A stretch of DNA of 64,000 nucleotides from Methylomarinum sp. Ch1-1 (GCF_030717995.2 NZ_CP157743.1:3312501-3376500); one strand, 5' to 3'. Positions 43,269 through 50,925 are shown, numbered from the stretch's first letter. The notes: a model not told the origin generated them from the sequence alone. A program made the numbers and translations.

Positions 43269-44264
43269 TTATTTGATTCTGTCCTCTATTTCTGTTAAAA
43301 GCCAATCCCAATGATATGCCGAGCAAAATCCGGGAGAAGTCGCTATTATCCAATGGTCCACACGAACCTGCATCGCGTGTAAAGCGTCAAAAAATCGTTC
43401 CAATTTTTGGATCACTTGATATTTCAAGTCGTGATTGGGAAAATGAAAAGCTGTTCCGACATTACCGTTGAAATCATTGATAAAGTAGTCGAGGTCAATG
43501 TGCACGATGACCTGACCTTCAGGGGTGCTTGCCAGCACTTTATCGACGTTGTTCCCACCTCGATACGTTCCCGCGCTATTCTGCCAATCTGAATTTGCCA
43601 GACGAATTGCGGCAAATTGTTTATTGGGAATGAGCTCATAGCAGTAGTTCTCTTGAATCACGTTGTATAAGTCATAGGTACTGCTCGCACTATTATTTAG
43701 ATGCCTTACATGAACTTTATGATCGGAGTAGTACAGCGGCGTGATAAAGCTTCCTATGCCGATACAGCCCGAATATATAGCAGACTCCCAATCATTACGA
43801 ACTGAAGGATCAAATGATTTGCCCGTTGATGGATCCGTCAATCCTTCTCCGGTACGTTCAAGCAACGTCGACATCATATCGGTATGATCATCCAGATGGA
43901 TGAGAACTAAGTCATCCGCACGATCATTTCTACCTAAATGGTCGGCCAAGAAGTAGCCTGACCAAGAATCCTCAAAACACAAATCAAATGATGCCCTTCT
44001 TGATCGATAGTCGAGAATATCCCCTAAGAGCATGCCTTTTTTATACTTGCCCAAGGCCTTAGAAAGATACGGATCAATCGTGTGATAATACATATCTGGA
44101 CCCAGCATGCGGAAACCTAACTCGTTTTCGAGCAATTCGAACTCGACATTGCGAACGATGCTTCGAATTTTTCTCACGGTCTCTCCAGCACCATGACTTA
44201 ATAAGAAGGATCTGTCGATAGGAATCGTATTAATGGCATCAGATGGACGATTGAGAAATCTCAT
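43269..44264 (-). CDS. UPF0489 / peptide-arginase-like metallohydrolase
   Basis: A protein of about 331 residues with the ureohydrolase (arginase) metal motifs: HLDDHTDMM (about 123-131) and HIDLDYF (about 260), corresponding to the DxHxD and DxD manganese ligands. This pattern fits UPF0489, the family of the peptide arginase OspR, which converts arginine in RiPP precursors to ornithine with release of urea. It lies directly downstream of the radical SAM gene, and the precursor ends in two arginines, so the context fits. ATG 44264 is used; an in-frame TTG at 44291 is an alternative. A tiny overlapping frame in front (ending at the ATGA) might couple translation. Activity is inferred. Confidence 0.75.
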   Translation of the reverse strand: MRFLNRPSDAINTIPIDRSFLLSHGAGETVRKIRSIVRNVEFELLENELGFRMLGPDMYYHTIDPYLSKALGKYKKGMLLGDILDYRSRRASFDLCFEDSWSGYFLADHLGRNDRADDLVLIHLDDHTDMMSTLLERTGEGLTDPSTGKSFDPSVRNDWESAIYSGCIGIGSFITPLYYSDHKVHVRHLNNSASSTYDLYNVIQENYCYELIPNKQFAAIRLANSDWQNSAGTYRGGNNVDKVLASTPEGQVIVHIDLDYFINDFNGNVGTAFHFPNHDLKYQVIQKLERFFDALHAMQVRVDHWIIATSPGFCSAYHWDWLLTEIEDRIK

Positions 44265-44464
44265 GAGAGAGGCACCGATGTTGCAAAACAATGAAGCGTT
44301 TTCATACTTGTGATATTTAGACGGGGGCCGAAACCATCATACCTCTGGCTTAGATTCCTCAGGCGCCCTACGAGTAAATCAACAGAATTTGATATGTCTA
44401 CATTTTCATTCTTCTCCAAGTCGTAATTAGATGAAGATTCTCAACCAAAACAGGATTAAAAGGC

Positions 44465-45673
44465 TTAGTTGCTTTCGTTTAAGTGACTCAATAGTGTATT
44501 CGCAAAGGTCTTGACATGAATAAGGCATTCCGGGGTTTGGGCCACGTTAAATCTCTCAAATCTTCTGAATTTAATCAGATTGTAACCGCCGGAACAGAGA
44601 TTAAAATACTCGCATCCAGCTTCGCAAGCTCGGTGGCTTGCTTCGAAATCACTTGCTATTTTTTGAAGCTTGGTCGAATTAGCAATTTCATCAAGACTTG
44701 CATTCAATACATTGCCAACCACCAACCCTTTGCCGTCGCCATACAAATCCTTAAGGTCTTTGCACTCGTCTACCGTCAATCCGGCATAGAAAGTCGTGAG
44801 ATCGCCATTTGCTTCGATACTCAATGTTTTAAACGGCTTACTCATGCTGCGAGCATCATATTTCTGACGTCCATTCGCTTCCCCGAATAGCATATTGTAG
44901 AAAATCGAAAAATTTCGGATTTGTGGAAATTTCTTGTTTTCGTGCTTTGAGATTTCATTCAATAGCGAACGCAAGAACAAGTCATACTTGTTTGCATACG
45001 ACTCAATTTTTTTGCTGTCTTCACTATCTATAAAAATTTCGTCGTGAAGATTGAAATGAAATTCACGAATATACTTCGAGAATCGTGAGAAATACTCTAA
45101 AAATTCGACCGGATGCTCCAAGCTTTCTGGCGAAACCACCGCGATTACATCGAAGTCAATACCGTTTTCGCATAATAGCTGCATTCCCTGCTGAGTTAAG
45201 GTGTGTGAGGGTTTCCCCGACCAGTTTTTTCGGTACAAATCATGAAGAGACGCCGGGCCGTCACAACTAACCCCAATTGTCAAAAGCTCACCATACTCAT
45301 TGATGAGATCACACCACTCTTGATTGATCAGTGTGCCATTAGTCTGAATATCGAAGCGTATATTAAAATCTGATAAACAGTAATAATCCCTTATTTTCAA
45401 GATGCGCTCAATCGCTTCTCGATAATAAGAGGGTTTTAATATAAGTGGTTCACCGGAATGCCAACTCACGCGCAATGTCTTGTCAACATAACGACTAGAT
45501 AACAACTTTTCGAATATAGTTTCAATGGTGGATATAGCCATCGCCGATTTATTTCGGCGGCTTTCTTCTGATAGGTAACAATACGAACAATTTAAATTAC
45601 AAAAGGATGTGCTCTGAAGAACCACCATTTCTACAGGGCCAACCGGGATATTGCCTTCACTGAGCCTATTCAT
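44465..45673 (-). CDS. Radical SAM/SPASM peptide maturase
   Basis: A 402-residue radical SAM enzyme. The 4Fe-4S site CNLNCSYC (Cys25, Cys29, Cys32) is at the N-terminus, as usual for the peptide-crosslinking class, followed by the SAM-contact stretch VSWHSGEPLIL and DIQTNGTLI. The C-terminus has the SPASM-like cysteine cluster CEAGCEYFNLCSGG plus a later Cys (TPECL), which holds auxiliary clusters. This layout is typical of cyclophane- or thioether-forming RiPP maturases (for example XyeB- and GrrM-like groups). The 55-residue precursor gene lies 228 bp upstream on the same strand. An AT-rich gene. The exact crosslink cannot be read from sequence. Confidence 0.88.
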   Translation of the reverse strand: MNRLSEGNIPVGPVEMVVLQSTSFCNLNCSYCYLSEESRRNKSAMAISTIETIFEKLLSSRYVDKTLRVSWHSGEPLILKPSYYREAIERILKIRDYYCLSDFNIRFDIQTNGTLINQEWCDLINEYGELLTIGVSCDGPASLHDLYRKNWSGKPSHTLTQQGMQLLCENGIDFDVIAVVSPESLEHPVEFLEYFSRFSKYIREFHFNLHDEIFIDSEDSKKIESYANKYDLFLRSLLNEISKHENKKFPQIRNFSIFYNMLFGEANGRQKYDARSMSKPFKTLSIEANGDLTTFYAGLTVDECKDLKDLYGDGKGLVVGNVLNASLDEIANSTKLQKIASDFEASHRACEAGCEYFNLCSGGYNLIKFRRFERFNVAQTPECLIHVKTFANTLLSHLNESN

Positions 45674-45711
45674 TTTATTTCGTAGATTCTATTGATAACG
45701 TAGCCGGACGG

Positions 45712-45746
45712 CCATTTGAAACTGGAGACGATCCGAGTTCCAAATG
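45712..45746 (-). terminator. Hairpin between precursor and radical SAM gene (proximal)
   Basis: On the minus strand CCATTTGGAACT and AGTTTCAAATGG pair with one mismatch around an 11-nt loop. It sits 39 bp before the radical SAM start. It could attenuate transcription or define an mRNA processing end, keeping the precursor in excess over the enzyme. There is no strong U-run. Confidence 0.45.
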
Positions 45747-45810
45747 GCGATTAGATACGAAAATACATTTCTATCGAATGATTATGACAAACGCTTGGGA
45801 ACATCCCGGA

Positions 45811-45899
45811 AAATGAAAGCGTCAAGCGGGCTTGATTGAGCCCTCTCCCATTAGGGGCGCCTTGAAACTTTTATCGTAAAAACGCTTGACGTGCGCGTC
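45811..45899 (-). other. Long-range inverted repeat after the precursor stop
   Basis: GCGTCAAGCG on one side and CGCTTGACG on the other enclose a second hairpin, GGGCTTGATTGAGCCC, giving a cruciform-like structure within 90 bp directly after the precursor stop. A probable transcript-end or stability element; the GCTTGACGTG piece also occurs near 27041, so it may derive from a dispersed repeat. Confidence 0.45.
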
Positions 45900-45901
45900 A
45901 G

Positions 45902-46069
45902 CTATCGACGCATCATCGGTCCCCACGAAGCCGCACAAGTAGATTTTACTTCCTCGGCCCCTGAGACGGCTAACGGTCCATAGTGCTTGAGTTTCCCTTT
46001 TATATGTGCTGACTTAGCTTTAGAAACGGCAGTTGAGATATCGAAGCATTGAACGTTTTGAATAGTCAT
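45902..46069 (-). CDS. Putative RiPP precursor peptide (55 aa)
   Basis: A short gene with a near-ideal AAGGAG site 5 bp before ATG. The peptide begins MTIQNVQCFDISTAVSKAKS, has a charged helical leader (AHIKGKLKHYGPLAVSG) and a C-terminal segment AEEVKSTCAASWGPMMRR. Leader-core architecture, small size and the position directly upstream of a radical SAM/SPASM maturase on the same strand mark it as the substrate. The core probably starts after the SGAEE region. Trp49 is the likely aromatic partner for a radical-SAM crosslink, and Arg54-Arg55 are the likely arginase targets. Cys45 could also be modified. There is no signal peptide. I inferred this gene from both frame and ribosome site. Family: resembles, but is not proven to be, the XYE-type precursors. 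Confidence 0.78.
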   Translation of the reverse strand: MTIQNVQCFDISTAVSKAKSAHIKGKLKHYGPLAVSGAEEVKSTCAASWGPMMRR

Positions 46070-46102
46070 ATTGGCTCCTTAATATTTGTACTGTAAGCAT
46101 GA

Positions 46103-46128
46103 TAAGAAGTGAATTAATTCACTTCTTA
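46103..46128. promoter_or_regulatory. 26-bp perfect palindrome upstream of the RiPP precursor
   Basis: TAAGAAGTGAATT followed directly by its exact reverse complement, with no spacer. It lies 34 bp upstream of the precursor ATG, between ATG and the probable promoter. Length and perfect symmetry fit an operator for a dimeric repressor (MarR/TetR/Xre type) or a 5'-UTR hairpin. No regulator gene is found next to the locus. The remaining sequence 46129-46294 shows nothing recognisable. Confidence 0.6.
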
Positions 46129-46304
46129 CTAGATTTTTAGCATATAAAAGTTTAACTCGCAACGGCTTAATGACTGAATTCGCAATCCAGCCTACAATCA
46201 AGCTTATGCGGCTTTGAGCAAATGCTCATGACAAGTGATTACAGTAATTCAATGACTGTAGCCTCGAAAATTTTTGTCGTGTACAAAGGTCAGCCAATTA
46301 ACAC

Positions 46305-46530
46305 CAGCAATTCATCAGTTTGAGTATTTTTGCGGGGTTTAGGGCATGGGGTGTGTCTGTCGAGGAGCGCCGTTCACCCAGCACCTAAATAAACGACGAT
46401 AATAAATCATAGCCAATAGTCTATGGTATTTAGGTGCTGGGTAAACCCATCCCTGGGGGCTTGACGGCAGCATCCTTGCTGCCGACATCCTCGCCAAACA
46501 CACCCCATGCCCTTTTTGAACGCCAAAGTG
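46305..46530 (-). mobile_element. MITE-A copy 4, left part (interrupted by IS1111-type element)
   Basis: Reverse-oriented MITE-A that also carries MITE-B. Its other end, GGAATTGCTG, is at 48000-48009, beyond the inserted IS. The outer duplication is CAATTAACAC (46295-46304 and 48010-48019), 9-10 bp. The IS split the terminal repeat between CCAAAGTG and GGAATTGCTG. Confidence 0.9.
46377..46441 (-). mobile_element. MITE-B copy 2 nested in MITE-A
   Basis: Reverse complement of the 23399-23463 element at exactly the same position within MITE-A. This shows that the MITE-A/MITE-B composite has itself transposed as a unit. Confidence 0.88.
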
Positions 46531-46611
46531 ATGATATGGACTCCTCTCCACCCTCTAACGGTGTCACAATACACCTACTAACAACTTAAACAGAACAAAG
46601 AGGAGTTCGAG

Positions 46612-47625
46612 ATGAATCTTAACGTAGTGGGTTTAGATATTGCAAAACTAGTGTTTCATATGTTCATGATGCAAGACGGCAAAGCAAAGAAAAAGAAATT
46701 GAAACGGTCGGAACTGTTGGCCTTTGTGGCTCAGATGCCGGTGAGCGTGATCGCGATGGAAGCCTGCGGCGGCGCTCATCATTGGGCCCGGGCATTTCAG
46801 GCCCTGGGCCACGAAGTAGTGCTGTTGAATACTCGCTTCGTGAAGGCATTCGTGGTTGGCAATAAAAACGATTACAACGACGCCGAGGCGATTTACACGG
46901 CGGCCTGCCAGCCGAACAAACGCAGCGTGGCGATCAAAGGCATTGAGCAGCAAGACTTAGCCATGCTGCAAGGTGTCCGGCGAGGTAAGGTGGACGAACG
47001 CACGGCCTTGGTCAATCAAATGCGCGGTTATCTGGCTGAACGAGGCATCGTGCTGCCGCGTAGCGTGAATCAGTTCAGAAAACAACTGCCCAGTATTCTG
47101 GAGGACGGGGAAAATGACCTCAGCACGCTGAGCCGGAAGCTGTTTGCCGAGCAGTATCAAGCGCTGAAAGCCTTGGACGAAGCGATCCGGGCTCTGGACC
47201 GGGAAATTACGGCAGTATGCCAAAACAATGCCTTAGCCCGACGATTGCTTGACATACCGGGTATCGGTCCTTTGACCGCCATTTTGGCCACGGCTGACGT
47301 CGGCGATGGCAAGGGTTATGATTCGAGCCGAGATTACGCGGCCAGCTTGGGCGTGGTGCCAAGGCAGCACAGCAGCGGCGATAAGCAGGTATTACTGGGC
47401 ATCAGTAAACGCGGCAACCGCCAATTGCGCACATCCTTGATTCACGGGGCAAGAGCGGTGCTGAAATACTGCGGTGACAAGAGCGACCCCTTGAGCCTGT
47501 GGCTCAAAGGCTTGATTGAACGGCGAGGCTTCAACAAAGCGGCCGTGGCTTTGGCCAACAAGAACGCCCGGATCATTTGGGCGCTGGCAACGCGTGGCGG
47601 CGATTACGTGCCACAAATGGCCTAA
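46612..47625 (+). CDS. IS110/IS1111-group DEDD transposase
   Basis: A 337-residue serine-assisted DEDD recombinase. The N-terminal RuvC-like domain starts VVGLDIAK, with the first Asp, then MEACGGAHHWAR (Glu) and KNDYNDAEAIYTA (Asp-Asp). The C-terminal transposase_20 domain carries LLDIPGIGPLTAILATADVGDGKGYDSSRDYAASLGVVPRQHSSG-type sequence, including the Tnp20 helix-hairpin and the conserved serine region (GISKRGNRQLRTSLIHGARA). Ribosome site AGAGGAG precedes the ATG. The gene is intact, so the element may be active. IS110 enzymes use an element-encoded bridge RNA to choose the target. Confidence 0.95.
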   Translation: MNLNVVGLDIAKLVFHMFMMQDGKAKKKKLKRSELLAFVAQMPVSVIAMEACGGAHHWARAFQALGHEVVLLNTRFVKAFVVGNKNDYNDAEAIYTAACQPNKRSVAIKGIEQQDLAMLQGVRRGKVDERTALVNQMRGYLAERGIVLPRSVNQFRKQLPSILEDGENDLSTLSRKLFAEQYQALKALDEAIRALDREITAVCQNNALARRLLDIPGIGPLTAILATADVGDGKGYDSSRDYAASLGVVPRQHSSGDKQVLLGISKRGNRQLRTSLIHGARAVLKYCGDKSDPLSLWLKGLIERRGFNKAAVALANKNARIIWALATRGGDYVPQMA

Positions 47626-47999
47626 GCCGATGAAAACCGGGTTATCCACCCTTTGCCCACAAGCTCCGAGCACGATTGAAGGGCTCTACGCATGTGGACA
47701 AAGCGTGGATAACCCTAACAACACTGTAGTAAACGAGTTCAACCAAATTGCGGAGGCAAGACTCTCAAAGTGATGACATTCAACAGGTCAGACCGGCGCT
47801 TTTAAAATCCGTTATTCCCGAAGATTCCTTGAAATCGGCAAAGTGATAGAGATAAAAGCGCGCGGATAGCTTCATCAGGGCCCGAAGGTCGATAAATACC
47901 TTCATCAAGAGGCCGAATATATGGCGGCAATCTCGATCTCTGTTGGAAACATCATTTTTGAACAATCTTGGCTTGCAATTGGAGAGGAGTCCATATATG
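47626..47999 (+). ncRNA. Candidate bridge RNA region at the right end of the IS1111 element
   Basis: 374 noncoding bases after the transposase stop. The most obvious structure is a strong stem between GTTATCCACCCTTTGCCCAC (47641 on) and GTGGACAAAGCGTGGATAAC (47694-47713). CAAAGTG, identical to the base run left of the insertion site, occurs twice farther on (47766-47772 and 47839-47845), in positions that could be guide loops. IS1111-group elements encode their bridge RNA on this side. The stem arms also resemble DnaA boxes (TTATCCAC). The RNA boundaries cannot be set by eye. Confidence 0.45.
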
Positions 48000-48091
48000 G
48001 GAATTGCTGCAATTAACACTCGACTTTGAGGCTATATTCCAATTTAGGTTACACTTAAGCGGTAATTTTGTTTGCAACCGGGAAACCGTAA

Positions 48092-49195
48092 ATGTCGGAT
48101 ATTTATATTTTTGGGTCTGGATATAAAGCGCAATTAATATTAACTTGGTTAACGGATCATGGCGACCTTTCCAGAGATCACATTTCCGGCATTATTGATT
48201 ATCCCGAATTCTTAAATGATGTAGACACTGAGATCCTCGGCGTTCCGGTCACGTCTTATAACGACATTAAAGGGCGACTTTGCAAAAATGATATCTTTAT
48301 AATTGTCAGCCGATTATTTAACGAGGCGATTGCTGAGCTTTTTTCGCAAAATTTTTATAACGTTTTCGACGGCGAAGCTGTCATTCAGCGTGAAAACAAG
48401 ATTCAAAAGTTTTTGAACATCGCGTCAGATCTTTATATCGGCCCCTCCCCCCCTAAAACGTGCGAATCTGAAAATCATAATTATCTCAGGTATATTGCAA
48501 AACCATTAGAGGCAAACAAAGTGCCAATGCACAAACTCTTTATTGTAAATAGCATCCCCAAATCTGGAACAGTCTGGATGATGGCGATGCTTGAAAGAGT
48601 GTTGGGAGTAAGAGCAAATCAGCAAATCACGTTATCACACCTTCGAGATATAGAAGTTGACTGGCCAAAACCAAACAATCACGGCGCGGTGGTGCTGGTC
48701 CGCGATATGCGAGACGTCGTGGTTTCGTGGTTTCACCACCTAAGCCGCGTTGATCTGCAGAACGGATTTTCTTCACCCCGCTACCCCAATGTAGAGGATT
48801 TTTACTTCGAGCACTTTATCGCCCAACTATTTGGCAGCTCCCGCTACTATTTTGGCGAACTTGAAAAATGGTTGGATTTTGTTGGCGCCAACAGTTTCCC
48901 CGTCATCAAATATGAAGACTTAGTCTCCGATACCTCGGCATCCCTTCGGAAAGTTATGAATTTTTGGAAAATCAGCGTTCCAGACCAGGCGCTTTTCGAT
49001 ATTGCGCAAGAACATTCATTCGGTAATATGCAGAAAAATTTCTTTGATCAAGAAGGATTCGTTGCCGACATGTTGAAAACCGGCCACCTGCGCAGTGGCC
49101 GTGTTGGTGCATGGGAGGAGGAAATGCCTACACGAGTGGCAGAAGATATCAATCGGAGATTTTTTGGTTACCAGCGCCGCTTGCAATACCTATAA
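48092..49195 (+). CDS. Sulfotransferase-domain protein with N-terminal nucleotide-binding-like domain
   Basis: A 367-residue protein. The C-terminal two thirds is a PAPS-dependent sulfotransferase: the 5'-phosphosulfate loop IPKSGTVWMM (Lys157) and the 3'-phosphate site VRDMRDVVVSWFHHL, followed by YEDLV and the PAPS-binding-like LRSGRVGAWEEEM near the C-terminus. The N-terminal 110 residues (MSDIYIFGSGYKAQLILTWL) resemble the PglD-type acyltransferase N-terminal Rossmann-like domain. The combination suggests sulfation of a glycan or other surface or small-molecule acceptor. It stands alone after the IS1111 element. A link with the RiPP locus on the other side of the IS is possible but unsupported. 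Confidence 0.82.
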   Translation: MSDIYIFGSGYKAQLILTWLTDHGDLSRDHISGIIDYPEFLNDVDTEILGVPVTSYNDIKGRLCKNDIFIIVSRLFNEAIAELFSQNFYNVFDGEAVIQRENKIQKFLNIASDLYIGPSPPKTCESENHNYLRYIAKPLEANKVPMHKLFIVNSIPKSGTVWMMAMLERVLGVRANQQITLSHLRDIEVDWPKPNNHGAVVLVRDMRDVVVSWFHHLSRVDLQNGFSSPRYPNVEDFYFEHFIAQLFGSSRYYFGELEKWLDFVGANSFPVIKYEDLVSDTSASLRKVMNFWKISVPDQALFDIAQEHSFGNMQKNFFDQEGFVADMLKTGHLRSGRVGAWEEEMPTRVAEDINRRFFGYQRRLQYL

Positions 49196-49263
49196 CCAGC
49201 ATCTCGTCAAATCCTAAACAAGCAATATATCGGCCAATGCCTGGACTTGCGAGACTAGCGGCG

Positions 49264-50925
49264 CTATGTCCGCGTCTGGGTACGCCAGTTGCTAACGATG
49301 CCTTCGACATCGAGATCGTCCGGCCCTTCCCGCCAACTGGTGTAATAATCCACATCGTTGCTCTTCGGTTCGGGGTTGGGACGATAGATTTGCACGCGAG
49401 TCGGCAGCGGCGCGGCCTCGCCCAGCACCAAGGCTTCCCCTCGTCCGAGTGAAGTCAGAATATCGGTCAAATCCCCTTCCGCTTCCGGCACCAGCCCGCG
49501 GATATATTGCTGATCGTCGGGGTTGGTCGTTCTCAAACAGATGAAGGAGCTGCATTGCGACAACATGGTTTCGGACAGTTCGGTCGGGCGCTGGCTGACG
49601 ACGCCGATGGAAACGCCGTATTTCCGCCCTTCCTTAGCGATCCGTTCCATCATTTTCTTGGTGCCTTCGAACTGCCCGCCTCTTTCTCTCGGAATGTAGG
49701 CATGGGCCTCCTCGCAGATCAGCGTGATCGGAAATTCACGCCGTTTCGGATTCCAATAGTTGAATTCATAGGCGAGCCGACCGACCTGGGCGGAAACCGC
49801 AGGCCTGACATCGGTCGGCACCGAACTCAAATCGACCACGGTGATGTTGGCTTTTTTCTCCCCCAGACCGATAAACTGTCTTAACAAATCGGCCATGCCT
49901 TCGGAGCTATTGCGCTTTTTCGGCTTGAGCAGGAAATCGTAACGCACGTCGTTAAAGCGGCTCTGCATCCGTACCAGGAATTCATCGAATTGGCCGAACA
50001 AGGCGCCCTGGGTTTTACCGAAATCTTTTCTCTCTTCATTGGCGTTTTTAAACTGCATATACATTTCCGCCAACGAGAAATAAATAGGCGTATCGATCGA
50101 CACGACGCCAAGACCGATTTTTTTCGCTTCCTTACGTTTCAATTGCTGTAAGACCTCGCGCATGAAGGCCATTTGCATCGAGGCGCCGCTGTCATCCTTG
50201 TCGATGAACAAATCCACCAGTTCCGCATAGGTCATCATCCAATAAGGCATTTCCATGTCCAGCGCGTCGACATAATTGACCATCTCATCGGGAAACGCCG
50301 ATTCAATCGAGCCGTCGTCATTTTTCCAACAATATTCACCGTGCAGATCCAACATGATCAAATGGGTTCTCGGCATAGCCTTGATGGTGTGCTGGATCAG
50401 GCTGGTGACGGTCCATGATTTTCCGGAGCCGGACTGACCGAGTATCGCGAAATGGCGACCGAATAATGCTCTGGGATCCAGACTCAGATGATAGTCCTTA
50501 TGCGTGGACAGCTGACCGATAAAGAAATTGTAATCGCGAAACTTGGAAAAAATGGCGTTGATTTCATCCAGGCCGACGGCATAAACCCGTGCGCCGGGTG
50601 TCGGGTAATGGCGCACCCCTCTGACAAAGGAATTTCCCGCTTGAATTTCACCGACCGGAATCAACGAAATGAAGCGGTCCGATGCGCGTTGACCCTGCTG
50701 ATCGAAACGATCGCGCTCCCACATCTTAAACACCAGCGCCAACACTCCAATATTGGATTGTCTTATCACCACGTAGGATCCTATATGGCCGACCAGAATC
50801 TCCTCCTCGCCAACTTTAATGACCGGTAATTCCGTCGCATGTTCCGGTGCTATCCGAGCATCCATGCCGTCACCCCTTACTTCGGTTAAATAGCCAATCA
50901 AAATACTGGATTCTTGTTCTGTCAT
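49264..50925 (-). CDS. herA: HerA-like FtsK/HerA ATPase (orphan)
   Basis: A 553-residue hexameric ATPase of the HerA/DUF87 group. It has an N-terminal HAS-barrel domain (about 1-120), Walker A GQSGSGKS (Lys169), the DLHGEY block, Walker B ITLICEEAHAYIP and the sensor/arginine region GVVSQRPTELSETMLSQ. Bacterial HerA proteins pair with NurA-like or with SIR2/DUF4297 nucleases in anti-phage defence. No such nuclease is next to it here: downstream is the convergent sulfotransferase and upstream a MITE-C. It may therefore act with a partner elsewhere, or in DNA repair. Confidence 0.88.
   Translation of the reverse strand: MTEQESSILIGYLTEVRGDGMDARIAPEHATELPVIKVGEEEILVGHIGSYVVIRQSNIGVLALVFKMWERDRFDQQGQRASDRFISLIPVGEIQAGNSFVRGVRHYPTPGARVYAVGLDEINAIFSKFRDYNFFIGQLSTHKDYHLSLDPRALFGRHFAILGQSGSGKSWTVTSLIQHTIKAMPRTHLIMLDLHGEYCWKNDDGSIESAFPDEMVNYVDALDMEMPYWMMTYAELVDLFIDKDDSGASMQMAFMREVLQQLKRKEAKKIGLGVVSIDTPIYFSLAEMYMQFKNANEERKDFGKTQGALFGQFDEFLVRMQSRFNDVRYDFLLKPKKRNSSEGMADLLRQFIGLGEKKANITVVDLSSVPTDVRPAVSAQVGRLAYEFNYWNPKRREFPITLICEEAHAYIPRERGGQFEGTKKMMERIAKEGRKYGVSIGVVSQRPTELSETMLSQCSSFICLRTTNPDDQQYIRGLVPEAEGDLTDILTSLGRGEALVLGEAAPLPTRVQIYRPNPEPKSNDVDYYTSWREGPDDLDVEGIVSNWRTQTRT

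Larger units (their letters stand above)
46531..47999 (+). mobile_element. IS110-family, IS1111-group insertion sequence (1469 bp)
   Basis: Perfect 16-bp subterminal repeats ATATGGACTCCTCTCC (46534-46549) and its complement (47981-47996), each offset 3 bp (ATG) from the ends. There is no target duplication. A short left noncoding end (81 bp) and a long right one (374 bp) are the layout of the IS1111 group. Both junctions can be checked against intact MITE-A copies in this window. Confidence 0.9.

Noticed and set aside
47641-47713. Replication origin, because of paired DnaA-box-like TTATCCAC sequences
   Set aside because: The two boxes are arms of one hairpin inside an insertion sequence; no AT-rich unwinding region or replication gene is near.
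49264-50925. Complete HerA-based anti-phage system
   Set aside because: No nuclease, SIR2 or DUF4297 gene lies next to it; both neighbours are unrelated.
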